From: an uncultured Rhodospirillales bacterium
Lineage (GTDB): Bacteria > Pseudomonadota > Alphaproteobacteria > Acetobacterales > Acetobacteraceae
DNA: 7,136 bases
NCBI GenBank assembly: GCA_903928045.1
Contig: CAIYPH010000616.1
Location: 1-7,136 of the forward strand
Reading direction: 5' to 3'
Part shown: positions 1 to 6,225 of the stretch, in pieces
Layout of the letters: every line of letters starts with the position of its first letter
How positions within the stretch are numbered: the first letter of the stretch is position 1
The notes under the pieces: generated by a model
The model's input: only the letters and a program-made list of their open reading frames with translations
Databases searched by the model: none
Told to the model about the DNA's origin: nothing
Made by a program: the position numbers and the translations under genes

Positions 1-93
1 CCCGCACCCAACCTATGGATCATGGCAGCTGCCGGATTGGGACCGTATCAACAAGCAACACAATAAGAGCGAAAAAAATAGCCCCCTTCCTTC

Positions 94-1263
94 CTACCGC
101 CTCCCCACCACGGCAATGATGGCCGTCGTCACCGCGAACACCGCCGTCAACGGCCCGAAACTGCCGAATCCGAAATTCGCCATCATGATCCCACCGAGCC
201 CGGCCGCGCTCAGCCAACCAACGCTGGCACCGGTGACGTTGAGCCCCATCACCGTGCCGCGCACCGCATCAGGCACTGCGGCCAGCGAGGCCATCAAGGC
301 GGGGCGCGCGATAGCGTTGAACATCACGTAGAGGAAGCCGAGCCCGACCGAGGTAGGCATGTCCGGCGTCCAGCCGAACAAGGCCAGCGCCGCCACGCCC
401 GAACCCAGGGTTGCCACCGCGAAGGTCAGCCGCCGGTCCGGCAGCCGGTCCGCCAACTGCCCGCCGACGACGGTGCCGAGGATGTTGCCGAGCGCGAACA
501 CCGCCAATGGAAGGGCGACCATGCTGAGGGAGAGGTTGTACGTGGTTTGCAGAAAGGTCGCGTAATAGACCGCCGGCAACCCGTAGCAGACCCGCTCGCC
601 CACCCCCATCGCCAGCAATCGAATCACCGGCAGCGTCATCGCCGCCCGCATCCCCGTCGCCGCCCGCCCACCGGGATGGCGGCGATCAGGTGGATTGCGG
701 CTGGAAACCAGCAGCATTCCGGCCGCAATCACGCCGAGTGCCGCGACACACACATTGACCCCACGCCACCCCACCCAGGTGCCAATGAAGGCGGCCAAGG
801 GCACGCCGAGCACCAGGGTCAGTGATTGCCCGCTCATCACCCAGCCCAGCGCCCGGCCACGCTGCCGATCGGCCACGCGGGCGGAGATCTCGGCATAGAT
901 CACCCCGGTAAACACCCCCGAGCAACCGCCGCCGATGGTCGCCCACACCACAACCCCGGTGAAACTCGCCGCCTGCGACACGCCGAGCATGCACAGCGCC
1001 ATCGCCAGCGGCCCGCCGATCAGGAACGGCCGCCGCCCCCAGCGGTCAGACCCGGCGCCGGCCAGCATCGAGGCGATGCCCCAGGAAATCGAGGTGATAC
1101 CAACCAGGTTCGCCATCAGCGGCACACTCACCGCGAGGTCCCGCGCCATCTCGATCAGGAACGGCGCCCGCGTGGTGCCGCTGCACGAAGCCGCGAAAAC
1201 CCCGAAACAGCCGGCTCCGAGCAGAAAGGGCGAAATCCGCCCCGCCGCGCGCGTCTCGCTCAC
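94..1263 (-). CDS. MFS transporter, DHA1-like, 389 aa
   Basis: An inner-membrane secondary transporter of the major facilitator superfamily, most like the drug:H+ antiporter (DHA1) type; the substrate cannot be read from the sequence. The protein is almost entirely hydrophobic helices, compatible with 12 membrane segments, and its 389 residues are normal for the family. The cytoplasmic loop 2-3 motif A is clear at residues 69-81 (GAGSDRWGRRPFL). A degenerate second copy lies at 267-278 (GGQLADRLPDRR), as expected from the internal duplication. Residues 140-161 (from GWVMSGQS to GVPLAAFIG) resemble the helix-5 motif C of antiporters. Residues 187-205 look like the hydrophilic central loop. The start is GTG at 1263, and it overlaps the glycosyltransferase stop by 4 nt (GTGA), which suggests translational coupling. 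The stop is TAG at 94-96. It is the last gene of the cluster; I see no clear hairpin terminator beyond it. Confidence 0.93.
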   Translation of the reverse strand: MSETRAAGRISPFLLGAGCFGVFAASCSGTTRAPFLIEMARDLAVSVPLMANLVGITSISWGIASMLAGAGSDRWGRRPFLIGGPLAMALCMLGVSQAASFTGVVVWATIGGGCSGVFTGVIYAEISARVADRQRGRALGWVMSGQSLTLVLGVPLAAFIGTWVGWRGVNVCVAALGVIAAGMLLVSSRNPPDRRHPGGRAATGMRAAMTLPVIRLLAMGVGERVCYGLPAVYYATFLQTTYNLSLSMVALPLAVFALGNILGTVVGGQLADRLPDRRLTFAVATLGSGVAALALFGWTPDMPTSVGLGFLYVMFNAIARPALMASLAAVPDAVRGTVMGLNVTGASVGWLSAAGLGGIMMANFGFGSFGPLTAVFAVTTAIIAVVGRR

Positions 1264-2141
1264 AGCAGGCCAACCCGCGCCGGGTCGATCCGCCCGAGTA
1301 GAACGTCCCTCAGCGCAATCATGTTGCCGCGGAAGCGCCCGGCACGATCAATCCAGGGTTCCGGCCAGGCCGAGCGCAGCAGGTTGATCGCGATATGCCG
1401 CCCCAGGCTGCGCAGCGCACGGCCCCAGTGATAGGTGCCTTTGCGGGCGAGATGGATCGGGTTCATCACCTGCGCGTAGCCGAGCCGCACGCCCGAGCCG
1501 CGCCCCGCCTTCGTGCCGAGATGCACCCCGCGCGCGGCGGGCAGGGTCATGATCCGCCCATGCCGGCCGACCTGGCGGGTGAAATCGATATCCTCGTACC
1601 AGCCGTAATAGCGCATCGCCTCGTCGAACCGCGCGCCATGCCGGCGCACGGTCTCGAGCCGCACCGCCATGTTGCAGCCATAGCCGTTATAGGCCGGCAT
1701 CGGCTCAGCGTGCGCCACCGGCGGCGCCGCGGCAATCAGGCCGCGCGCTGCATCGGCGGTGATTCCCGGCCCCTTGATCCCATCGGCAAGCACCGAGCCG
1801 GTGCTCACAACCAACGCGGGATCGGCCAGGAAGGCGGCTTCGGTGGCGGCGAGATAGGCGGGCTCGGCGATGAAATCATCGTCGAAAAACACCAGCAGGT
1901 CGCAATCGTCAGCCGCCTCGATCAGCCGGTTGCGCTGCAGCGAGGTTCCCGGCGGCGCGAAACTCACCTCGATCCCATCCGCCACCTCAGGCACATCCGC
2001 CGCCCCGGTGCCGCACACCAGAACGCGATCGGCCCGCCGGGTCTGGCCCGCGAGGTCACGCAGGGTCTCGGCCAGCACCGGGGCGCGGCCCATGGTGATG
2101 ATGCCGACCGCGATCCGCAACGATCCCGCCGGCGTCGCCAC
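1260..2141 (-). CDS. Glycosyltransferase family 2 protein, 293 aa
   Basis: Predicted to move a sugar from a nucleotide-sugar donor to an unknown acceptor in the cytoplasm. The GT-A fold signs are in order: an N-terminal beta strand and loop (IAVGIITMGR, residues 10-19); the helix ETLRDLAGQT (25-34); a conserved SLQRNRLIE segment (67-75); the metal-binding acidic motif FFDDDF (85-90, DDD at 87-89); an acceptor-side loop YNGYGCNMAVR (151-161); and the catalytic-base type motif YEDIDF (182-187, ED at 183-184). I see no strongly hydrophobic C-terminal helix, so it is probably soluble or peripheral, unlike processive synthases. It starts with GTG at 2141, only 3 nt after the stop of the small upstream gene, and its TGA lies inside the start of the MFS gene. 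The context suggests surface polysaccharide, glycolipid or a glycosylated product, but this is inference. Its length is normal for a single-domain GT2. Confidence 0.9.
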   Translation of the reverse strand: MATPAGSLRIAVGIITMGRAPVLAETLRDLAGQTRRADRVLVCGTGAADVPEVADGIEVSFAPPGTSLQRNRLIEAADDCDLLVFFDDDFIAEPAYLAATEAAFLADPALVVSTGSVLADGIKGPGITADAARGLIAAAPPVAHAEPMPAYNGYGCNMAVRLETVRRHGARFDEAMRYYGWYEDIDFTRQVGRHGRIMTLPAARGVHLGTKAGRGSGVRLGYAQVMNPIHLARKGTYHWGRALRSLGRHIAINLLRSAWPEPWIDRAGRFRGNMIALRDVLLGRIDPARVGLL

Positions 2142-2144
2142 CGG

Positions 2145-2396
2145 TCAGCGCTGGAACCGGCGCAGATCGCCGTTGCGCACGCCGGCGATGGCGTTCTGCA
2201 ACACCTGGATCACCTGCTCCTCCGGCGAGATGCGCCCGAGAATGTGCACCGCGCCGCCGAGCAGGGCGGTGGCCACCAGATGCGGGGCAATATTGGCCTT
2301 GCGCATCGCCTGCACCGCGTCCTCCAGCATCTGCCCGGCGCGCACCAGGTCGGCCTGTGCCTCGGCAGCCGTTTGCACGATCGGTGTATCGGACAT
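2145..2396 (-). CDS. Small helical protein of unknown function, 83 aa
   Basis: I do not recognise this protein. It is predicted to be mostly alpha-helical. An N-terminal heptad-like stretch (about 10-33) is followed by a small-residue hydrophobic helix around residues 40-54 (LVATALLGGAVHILG), then an acidic/amphipathic helix (58-75) and a basic tail (RNGDLRRFQR). There is no signal peptide, and the hydrophobic part is short and contains a histidine, so a membrane span is doubtful. The start is well supported: ATG at 2396-2394 has a GGGAG Shine-Dalgarno (plus-strand 2404-2408) 7 nt upstream. Its stop is only 3 nt from the glycosyltransferase start, so it leads that operon. A regulatory or partner role for the glycosyltransferase is possible but unsupported. 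The good ribosome binding site, tight junction and protein-like composition make it a real gene. Confidence 0.8.
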   Translation of the reverse strand: MSDTPIVQTAAEAQADLVRAGQMLEDAVQAMRKANIAPHLVATALLGGAVHILGRISPEEQVIQVLQNAIAGVRNGDLRRFQR

Positions 2397-2420
2397 CTAC
2401 GCTCTCCCATTGCTCCCCCC

Positions 2421-2449
2421 GGTATGCCGCGAACCGCGGTTCGGCTCAA
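2421..2449 (-). promoter_or_regulatory. Candidate sigma70-type promoter of the small-protein/GT/MFS operon
   Basis: Read on the minus strand, a TTGAGC box (plus-strand 2444-2449; 4 of 6 to the consensus) is followed, after exactly 17 nt, by a CATACC box (2421-2426; 3 of 6). The -10 box lies about 25 nt from the ATG at 2396, leaving room for a short leader with the Shine-Dalgarno at 2404-2408. The boxes are weak, so this is a placement suggestion. Confidence 0.3.
2430..2443. promoter_or_regulatory. 14-bp perfect palindrome, possible operator
   Basis: CGAACCGCGGTTCG is identical to its reverse complement. It lies in the divergent intergenic region and fills most of the spacer between the candidate -35 and -10 boxes of the minus-strand operon. 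A site there could bind a dimeric regulator. However, a palindrome of this length in GC-rich DNA is expected by chance about once per window of this size or somewhat less, so position is the only real argument. Confidence 0.25.
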
Positions 2450-2487
2450 GGCGTGAGATCGCGGGACTACCGCCGATCGGACGGGGA

Positions 2488-2516
2488 TTGACGACCGGGG
2501 CATCGACGCCCAACAT
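2488..2516 (+). promoter_or_regulatory. Candidate promoter of the lipoprotein gene
   Basis: TTGACG at 2488-2493 matches five of six bases of the -35 consensus. After a 17-nt spacer comes CAACAT (2511-2516), which matches only three of six of the -10 consensus. The pair lies about 50 nt upstream of the GTG start at 2566. A short inverted repeat (GGGC at 2498-2501, GCCC at 2508-2511) sits in the spacer. The good -35 box and suitable location support it; the poor -10 box limits confidence. Confidence 0.33.
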
Positions 2517-2552
2517 TCGAAACAATACGATTGCGACCATCGCAACAGCCTC

Positions 2553-2557
2553 GGGAG
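2553..2557 (+). promoter_or_regulatory. Ribosome binding site that decides the lipoprotein start
   Basis: GGGAG lies 8 nt before the GTG at 2566 but 14 nt before the in-frame ATG at 2572. The spacing favours GTG as the true start. Both give nearly the same signal peptide, so the product hardly changes. Confidence 0.6.
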
Positions 2558-2565
2558 ATCCCAAC

Positions 2566-3408
2566 GTGATCATGCTCCGTCCCGCCGTCGCCACGGCTTT
2601 GCCTGCCCTGTTGAGCCTGGCCGCATGCGGCGGCACCCCGACGTTTCCCACACCCGCCGGGAAGACCCCTGTGGTGACGGTGAACGAAATCGCCCAACAT
2701 ATTCGGTGCGAAATTGCCGCAGCCAAGACGGCGCGCGAGACAAACCCAGACACCAAGGGGAAGCTCCTCGGCTACTCCGCCGTTCTGGATCTGACCCTTA
2801 AGGTGGAGAATACCAGCGGCCGCGATCCATCGGTCGGGCTGACCGTGCCATTCAGCCCCAGCGGCTCGACCCTGACATTGGCCCTTTCTGGCGATATGAG
2901 CGGCACGCAGACCCGCACTTTCACCACGACGGTGACCTACGAGCTCGACGAGTTGGAAAGTTGCAAGACCACCAATGACTCTGACCCGACATTCCTCACC
3001 GGCGATCTCGGGATCGCCGACACGATCGCGGCCGGATTTTCGATCAATGGCCAGGGGATCAAGTGGAAGGACGATTCGGGCAAAGAGCACCAGGGCCCAG
3101 TCTTCGGTTCGACGGTAGAGTTCAAGATCGCCCGGTCGGCCAGTCTAGGGCCGACCGTCCAGGTCGCTCACGTCAAAGGCGGTGCCGCCGCAACCGCCGG
3201 CAGCACCAACACCAACACGATGTTGATCGCTTTTGCGGCGAAAGAGGTGCCGACGCCACCGGACCCGCCGAAAAAACTCCCCGCCGGCGCCAGCTTTATG
3301 TCACTGCAGCCAGCAGACGAACCGGCGCGCGCCCCGGCCAGTGGTGCCGCCGCGGCGCAGGGCATGATCCGCAGCATGCGGGTGCAAAACCTGGGGCTTC
3401 TCCCCTAG
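2566..3408 (+). CDS. Unrecognised secreted lipoprotein, 280 aa
   Basis: A probable lipoprotein attached to the inner or outer membrane; no function is recognised. With the GTG start at 2566, the signal peptide runs M1-A20 (one Arg, then a hydrophobic stretch) and ends in the lipobox LAAC with Cys21 as the lipidation site. Next come a Pro/Thr linker (24-36), a helix-like segment VNEIAQHIRCEIAAAK (39-54), and a long Thr/Ser-rich region of alternating residues that looks beta-rich (about 70-130 and 150-215). A Pro-rich stretch (EVPTPPDPPKKLP, 227-239) leads to an Ala-rich tail. Two further cysteines (Cys48, Cys133) could form a disulfide. The reading frame stays open upstream as far as 1870, but that part is antisense to the glycosyltransferase and lacks coding character. 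Counted samples of the gene are 53-58% GC, against about 72-73% in the edge genes. It stands alone, divergent from the GT operon and convergent with the ABC gene. Confidence 0.82.
   Translation: MIMLRPAVATALPALLSLAACGGTPTFPTPAGKTPVVTVNEIAQHIRCEIAAAKTARETNPDTKGKLLGYSAVLDLTLKVENTSGRDPSVGLTVPFSPSGSTLTLALSGDMSGTQTRTFTTTVTYELDELESCKTTNDSDPTFLTGDLGIADTIAAGFSINGQGIKWKDDSGKEHQGPVFGSTVEFKIARSASLGPTVQVAHVKGGAAATAGSTNTNTMLIAFAAKEVPTPPDPPKKLPAGASFMSLQPADEPARAPASGAAAAQGMIRSMRVQNLGLLP
3393..3405. terminator. Weak hairpin at the convergent gene ends
   Basis: GGGG-CTTCT-CCCC forms a 4-bp G/C stem with a 5-nt loop just before the lipoprotein stop codon and close to the stop of the convergent ABC gene. It has no T tract on either side, so it is at best a weak or factor-assisted end for both transcripts. 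The gap between the two stop codons is only 7 nt, leaving no room for a separate terminator. Confidence 0.2.
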
Positions 3409-3415
3409 CCCGCCC

Positions 3416-5263
3416 CTACTTCGCCGCGACTGCCTCCGTCGCCTCCGCCTGCATCGCCCACATCCGCGCGTAGAGCCCGCCCTGGGCAAGCAACTCGCCA
3501 TGGGTGCCGCGTTCGGCGACTACGCCCTGGTCGAGCACGATGATCTCATCCGCATCCACCACCGTGGACAGCCGATGCGCGATGGTCACCGTGGTGCGGT
3601 GTGCGGCGAGTTCGCGCAGCGCTGTCTGAATATCCTGCTCGGTGCGCGTGTCGAGCGCGCTGGTCGCCTCGTCGAGGATCAGGATCGGCGGGTTCTTCAG
3701 GATCGTGCGCGCGATTGCCACGCGCTGCTTCTCGCCGCCGGAGAGCTTCAGCCCCCGCTCGCCTACCCGCGTGTCGTAGCCATCGGGCAGGCGCAGCACG
3801 AAATCATGCACCTGCGCCATCCGCGCTGCCGCCTCGATTTCCGCCTGGGTGGCGCCGGGGCGGCCATAGGCGATGTTGTAGCGGATGGTATCGTTGAACA
3901 GCACGGTATCCTGCGGCACCACGCCGATCGCCGCGCGCAGGCTGTCCTGGGTGATGTCGCGGATATCATGGCCGTCGATCGTCACCCGCCCACCGGTCAC
4001 ATCATAAAAGCGGAACAGCAGCCGCGAAATGGTCGACTTGCCCGCCCCCGTGGAGCCGACGATCGCCAGCGATTTGCCGGGCGCCACCCGGAAGGACACA
4101 TCATGCAGGATCGTCCGGTCCGGCCGGTAGGCGAAGCGAACGCCCTCGAAGGCCACCGCCCCCTTAACGTCGCTCAATGCCCGCGCCCCCGGCTTGTCCG
4201 CCACCTCCTGCTTCAGCGACATCAGCCGGAACATCGTCTCCATATCGATCAGTCCCTGTTTGATCTCGCGGTAGACGAAGCCGAGCATGTTGAGCGGCTG
4301 GTAGATCTGCATCAGATAGGTGTTGACCATCACGAACCGGCCGACCGTCATGCTGCCGTCCTGCACCCCCTGGGCGGCCAGCAGCATCACCACCGTCAGC
4401 CCCGTGGCGATGATGGCGGCCTGGCCGAGGTTGAGCATGTTGAGCGACACCTGGTTCTTCACCGCCGCCTTCTCGTATCGCGCCAGCGCGACATCGAACC
4501 GCGCCTGCTCGTGGCGCTCATTGCCGAAATACTTCACCGTCTCGTAGTTCAGCAGGCTGTCGACCGCCTTGGTCTGCGCCTCGCTGTCACTCTCGTTCAT
4601 CGTCCGGCGCACGCGCACGCGATAGGCCGAGTAGGTGACGGTGAAGCCGAGATAGCAGGCGATCGCCACCCCGGTGGTCAGCGCGAACCGCCAGTCGAAC
4701 ATCGTCCAGATGATGCCGATCACCAGTCCGACTTCCAGCAGCGTCGGCAGCACGTTGAACACTGCCATCCGCAGCACGACCTGGATGCCCGCCGTGCCGC
4801 GCTCGATGGCGCGCGACAAACCACCCGTCTGGCGGTCAAGATGGAACCGCAGCGACAGTTCGTGGAGATGCCTGAACGTCCCCAGCGCCACGGTGCGCGC
4901 CGCGCGCTGCTGCACGGTGGCGAAAATCGCGTCGCGGAACTCCCCGAAGAACGAGGCCGAGACCCGCAACAGCCCATAGCCCAGGATCAGCGCGGCGGGG
5001 ATGACGATCAGCGCCGTGCCGCCCGGCAGGTTCCTTGGCGTCAACGCGTCCACCGCCGCGGCATAGGCCAGCGGCACCATTACGTTGGTCGCCTTGGCCG
5101 CCACCAGGAACACCACCGCGATCACCGTGCGGGTGTGCGAGGCGATATCCCCACGCGGCCATAGATAGGGGAGAAGGGAGAGGATCGTTTGCAACCCGGT
5201 TCGCTCATTCACGCCAGGCGGGTTGATCTTGGCCGCCGGAGCGGCTTGGGGTTGGGCGGCCAT
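3416..5263 (-). CDS. Atm1/HMT1-type ABC half-transporter (permease-ATPase fusion), 615 aa
   Basis: An inner-membrane ABC exporter of the Atm1/ABCB7 group, expected to act as a homodimer. Bacterial relatives export oxidised glutathione and metal- or persulfide-glutathione adducts; mitochondrial Atm1 supports cytosolic Fe-S assembly. The permease half (about 30-350) carries group hallmarks: SLLNYETVKYFGNE (236-249) and the MVNTYLMQIYQPLN to FVYREIKQ segment (312-336). From memory of the Novosphingobium Atm1 structure, its glutathione contacts R206, R210, N269, Q272, M317 and R323 map at a constant +9 offset to R215, R219, N278, Q281, M326 and R332, all present here. The ATPase half has Walker A GSTGAGKST (403-411), Q-loop Q451, signature LSGGE (507-511), Walker B ILILDE (527-532), D-loop SALD (535-538) and H-loop H563, so it looks catalytically intact. 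The start is ATG at 5263 or the in-frame ATG at 5272 (+3 residues); neither has a well-spaced Shine-Dalgarno. The open frame continues to 5419, but that part is antisense to the Nudix gene. Confidence 0.95.
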   Translation of the reverse strand: MAAQPQAAPAAKINPPGVNERTGLQTILSLLPYLWPRGDIASHTRTVIAVVFLVAAKATNVMVPLAYAAAVDALTPRNLPGGTALIVIPAALILGYGLLRVSASFFGEFRDAIFATVQQRAARTVALGTFRHLHELSLRFHLDRQTGGLSRAIERGTAGIQVVLRMAVFNVLPTLLEVGLVIGIIWTMFDWRFALTTGVAIACYLGFTVTYSAYRVRVRRTMNESDSEAQTKAVDSLLNYETVKYFGNERHEQARFDVALARYEKAAVKNQVSLNMLNLGQAAIIATGLTVVMLLAAQGVQDGSMTVGRFVMVNTYLMQIYQPLNMLGFVYREIKQGLIDMETMFRLMSLKQEVADKPGARALSDVKGAVAFEGVRFAYRPDRTILHDVSFRVAPGKSLAIVGSTGAGKSTISRLLFRFYDVTGGRVTIDGHDIRDITQDSLRAAIGVVPQDTVLFNDTIRYNIAYGRPGATQAEIEAAARMAQVHDFVLRLPDGYDTRVGERGLKLSGGEKQRVAIARTILKNPPILILDEATSALDTRTEQDIQTALRELAAHRTTVTIAHRLSTVVDADEIIVLDQGVVAERGTHGELLAQGGLYARMWAMQAEATEAVAAK

Positions 5264-5325
5264 GCTTCTCATGGCATGGGATGTGGCACGCGCCCGGCTG
5301 CAATGAAAGGCGCGCGATTGGCGGG

Positions 5326-6171
5326 ATGGCTGATACGCGCTACCCGCAACGCATGTCCCCCTTCCTCCGCCATATCCGCGCCTGCAACACCGCCGTGCTC
5401 CCCGGCGCCCGCCTGCCATTCCTGATCAGCGGCGCGACGGTCGGCTACGTGGCCCCCCCCTTCGCCGACGTCCTGGCCGGCTTCCCCGCGATCACACGCG
5501 GGCCGGCCGGCGTAACCCTGCATGACCCCGCGGCTCTCCCGGCGATCGCCCGCGCCGTCGCGGCCCGCGGCTACGGCCGCCATCGCGCCGAGGCCTTCGA
5601 TGTGCGCGCCACCCCCGGCGGCCCCGCGCTCACCACCATCGACCGCGGCGCCCTGCCGGTCTTCGGCATCATGGCCGAGGGGATCCACGCCAACGGCCTG
5701 GTCCGCCGCGCCGACGGCCTGCATCTCTGGGTCGCCAAGCGCGCCGCCGACAAGGCGCTCGATCCCGGCAAGCTCGACCATATCGTCGCCGGCGGCACCC
5801 CGGCCGGGCTGACCGCCTTCGAGACCTGGATCAAGGAAGCCGCCGAGGAAGCCGCCATCCCCCTCGACCTCGCCCAAACCGCCCGCCTCACCTGCACCAT
5901 AAGCTACGCCATGGACCGCCCCGAGGGCCTGCGCCGCGACGTCCTGCACTGCTACGACATCGACCTCCCCGAAACCTTCACCCCCACCCCCGCCGACGGC
6001 GAGGTCGAGAGCTTCGCGCTCTGGCCAATCGCGGACGTGCTCGCCGCCGTCCGCGATACCGACGCCTTCAAATTCAACGTCAACCTGGTCCTGATCGACC
6101 TCTTCCTCCGCGAAGGCCTCATCCCCGCCCCCGAGGCCGCCAAACTGCGCGCCGCCCTCCAGCACGGATAG
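5326..6171 (+). CDS. DUF4743/Nudix hydrolase, thiamine-pyrophosphokinase-like group, 281 aa
   Basis: A cytosolic Nudix hydrolase with the two-part layout of the fungal and plant Tnr3/YJR142W-type proteins. The N-terminal DUF4743 region (about 10-110) begins with the typical FLRHIRACN (13-21). The Nudix domain (about 112-270) contains GLHLWVAKR (131-139) and LDHIVAGG (150-157), both group hallmarks. The Nudix box lies at 156-178. Its core catalytic acids are present (E171, E174, E175, in KEAAEEA), but the usual first Glu is Leu162, the Arg is Lys170 and the late Gly is Ala177. Known relatives hydrolyse damaged thiamine diphosphates such as the oxo and oxy forms; that activity is inferred here. 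Start choices are 5281, 5326 (chosen) and 5353 (272 aa, beginning MSPFLRH). None has a strong Shine-Dalgarno, so the N-terminus is uncertain. It is divergent from the ABC gene and lies 54 nt before the next gene, possibly in one transcript. Confidence 0.88.
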   Translation: MADTRYPQRMSPFLRHIRACNTAVLPGARLPFLISGATVGYVAPPFADVLAGFPAITRGPAGVTLHDPAALPAIARAVAARGYGRHRAEAFDVRATPGGPALTTIDRGALPVFGIMAEGIHANGLVRRADGLHLWVAKRAADKALDPGKLDHIVAGGTPAGLTAFETWIKEAAEEAAIPLDLAQTARLTCTISYAMDRPEGLRRDVLHCYDIDLPETFTPTPADGEVESFALWPIADVLAAVRDTDAFKFNVNLVLIDLFLREGLIPAPEAAKLRAALQHG

Positions 6172-6225
6172 ACAGAAGCCCCCCGCCGCGCGAACATCGG
6201 GCAACGAAACCCGGGAGAAGCGCCA

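Noticed and set aside
24..33. GGCAGCTGCC palindrome near the window start
   Set aside because: Ten bases with no loop and no nearby gene start; easily a chance event in GC-rich DNA.
71..93. An A-rich tract (T-rich on the minus strand) just past the MFS stop, considered as an intrinsic terminator
   Set aside because: The seven T residues are not preceded by any sequence that can form a stable hairpin, only a purine-rich GGAAGGAAGGGGG stretch.
1395..2456. A 353-codon plus-strand open frame antisense to the glycosyltransferase and small protein
   Set aside because: It has His/Arg-rich antisense composition and no ribosome binding site or domain that I could see, and the opposite strand carries intact GT2 motifs.
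1870..2565. A 232-codon upstream extension of the lipoprotein reading frame
   Set aside because: It would bury the signal peptide and lipobox in the middle of a protein, and most of it is antisense to real genes. The GTG at 2566 has a well-placed ribosome binding site.
3500..5164. A 554-codon open frame on the plus strand, antisense to the ABC transporter
   Set aside because: Its translation is rich in His, Arg and Gln without recognisable domains. The opposite strand encodes a complete Atm1-type exporter.
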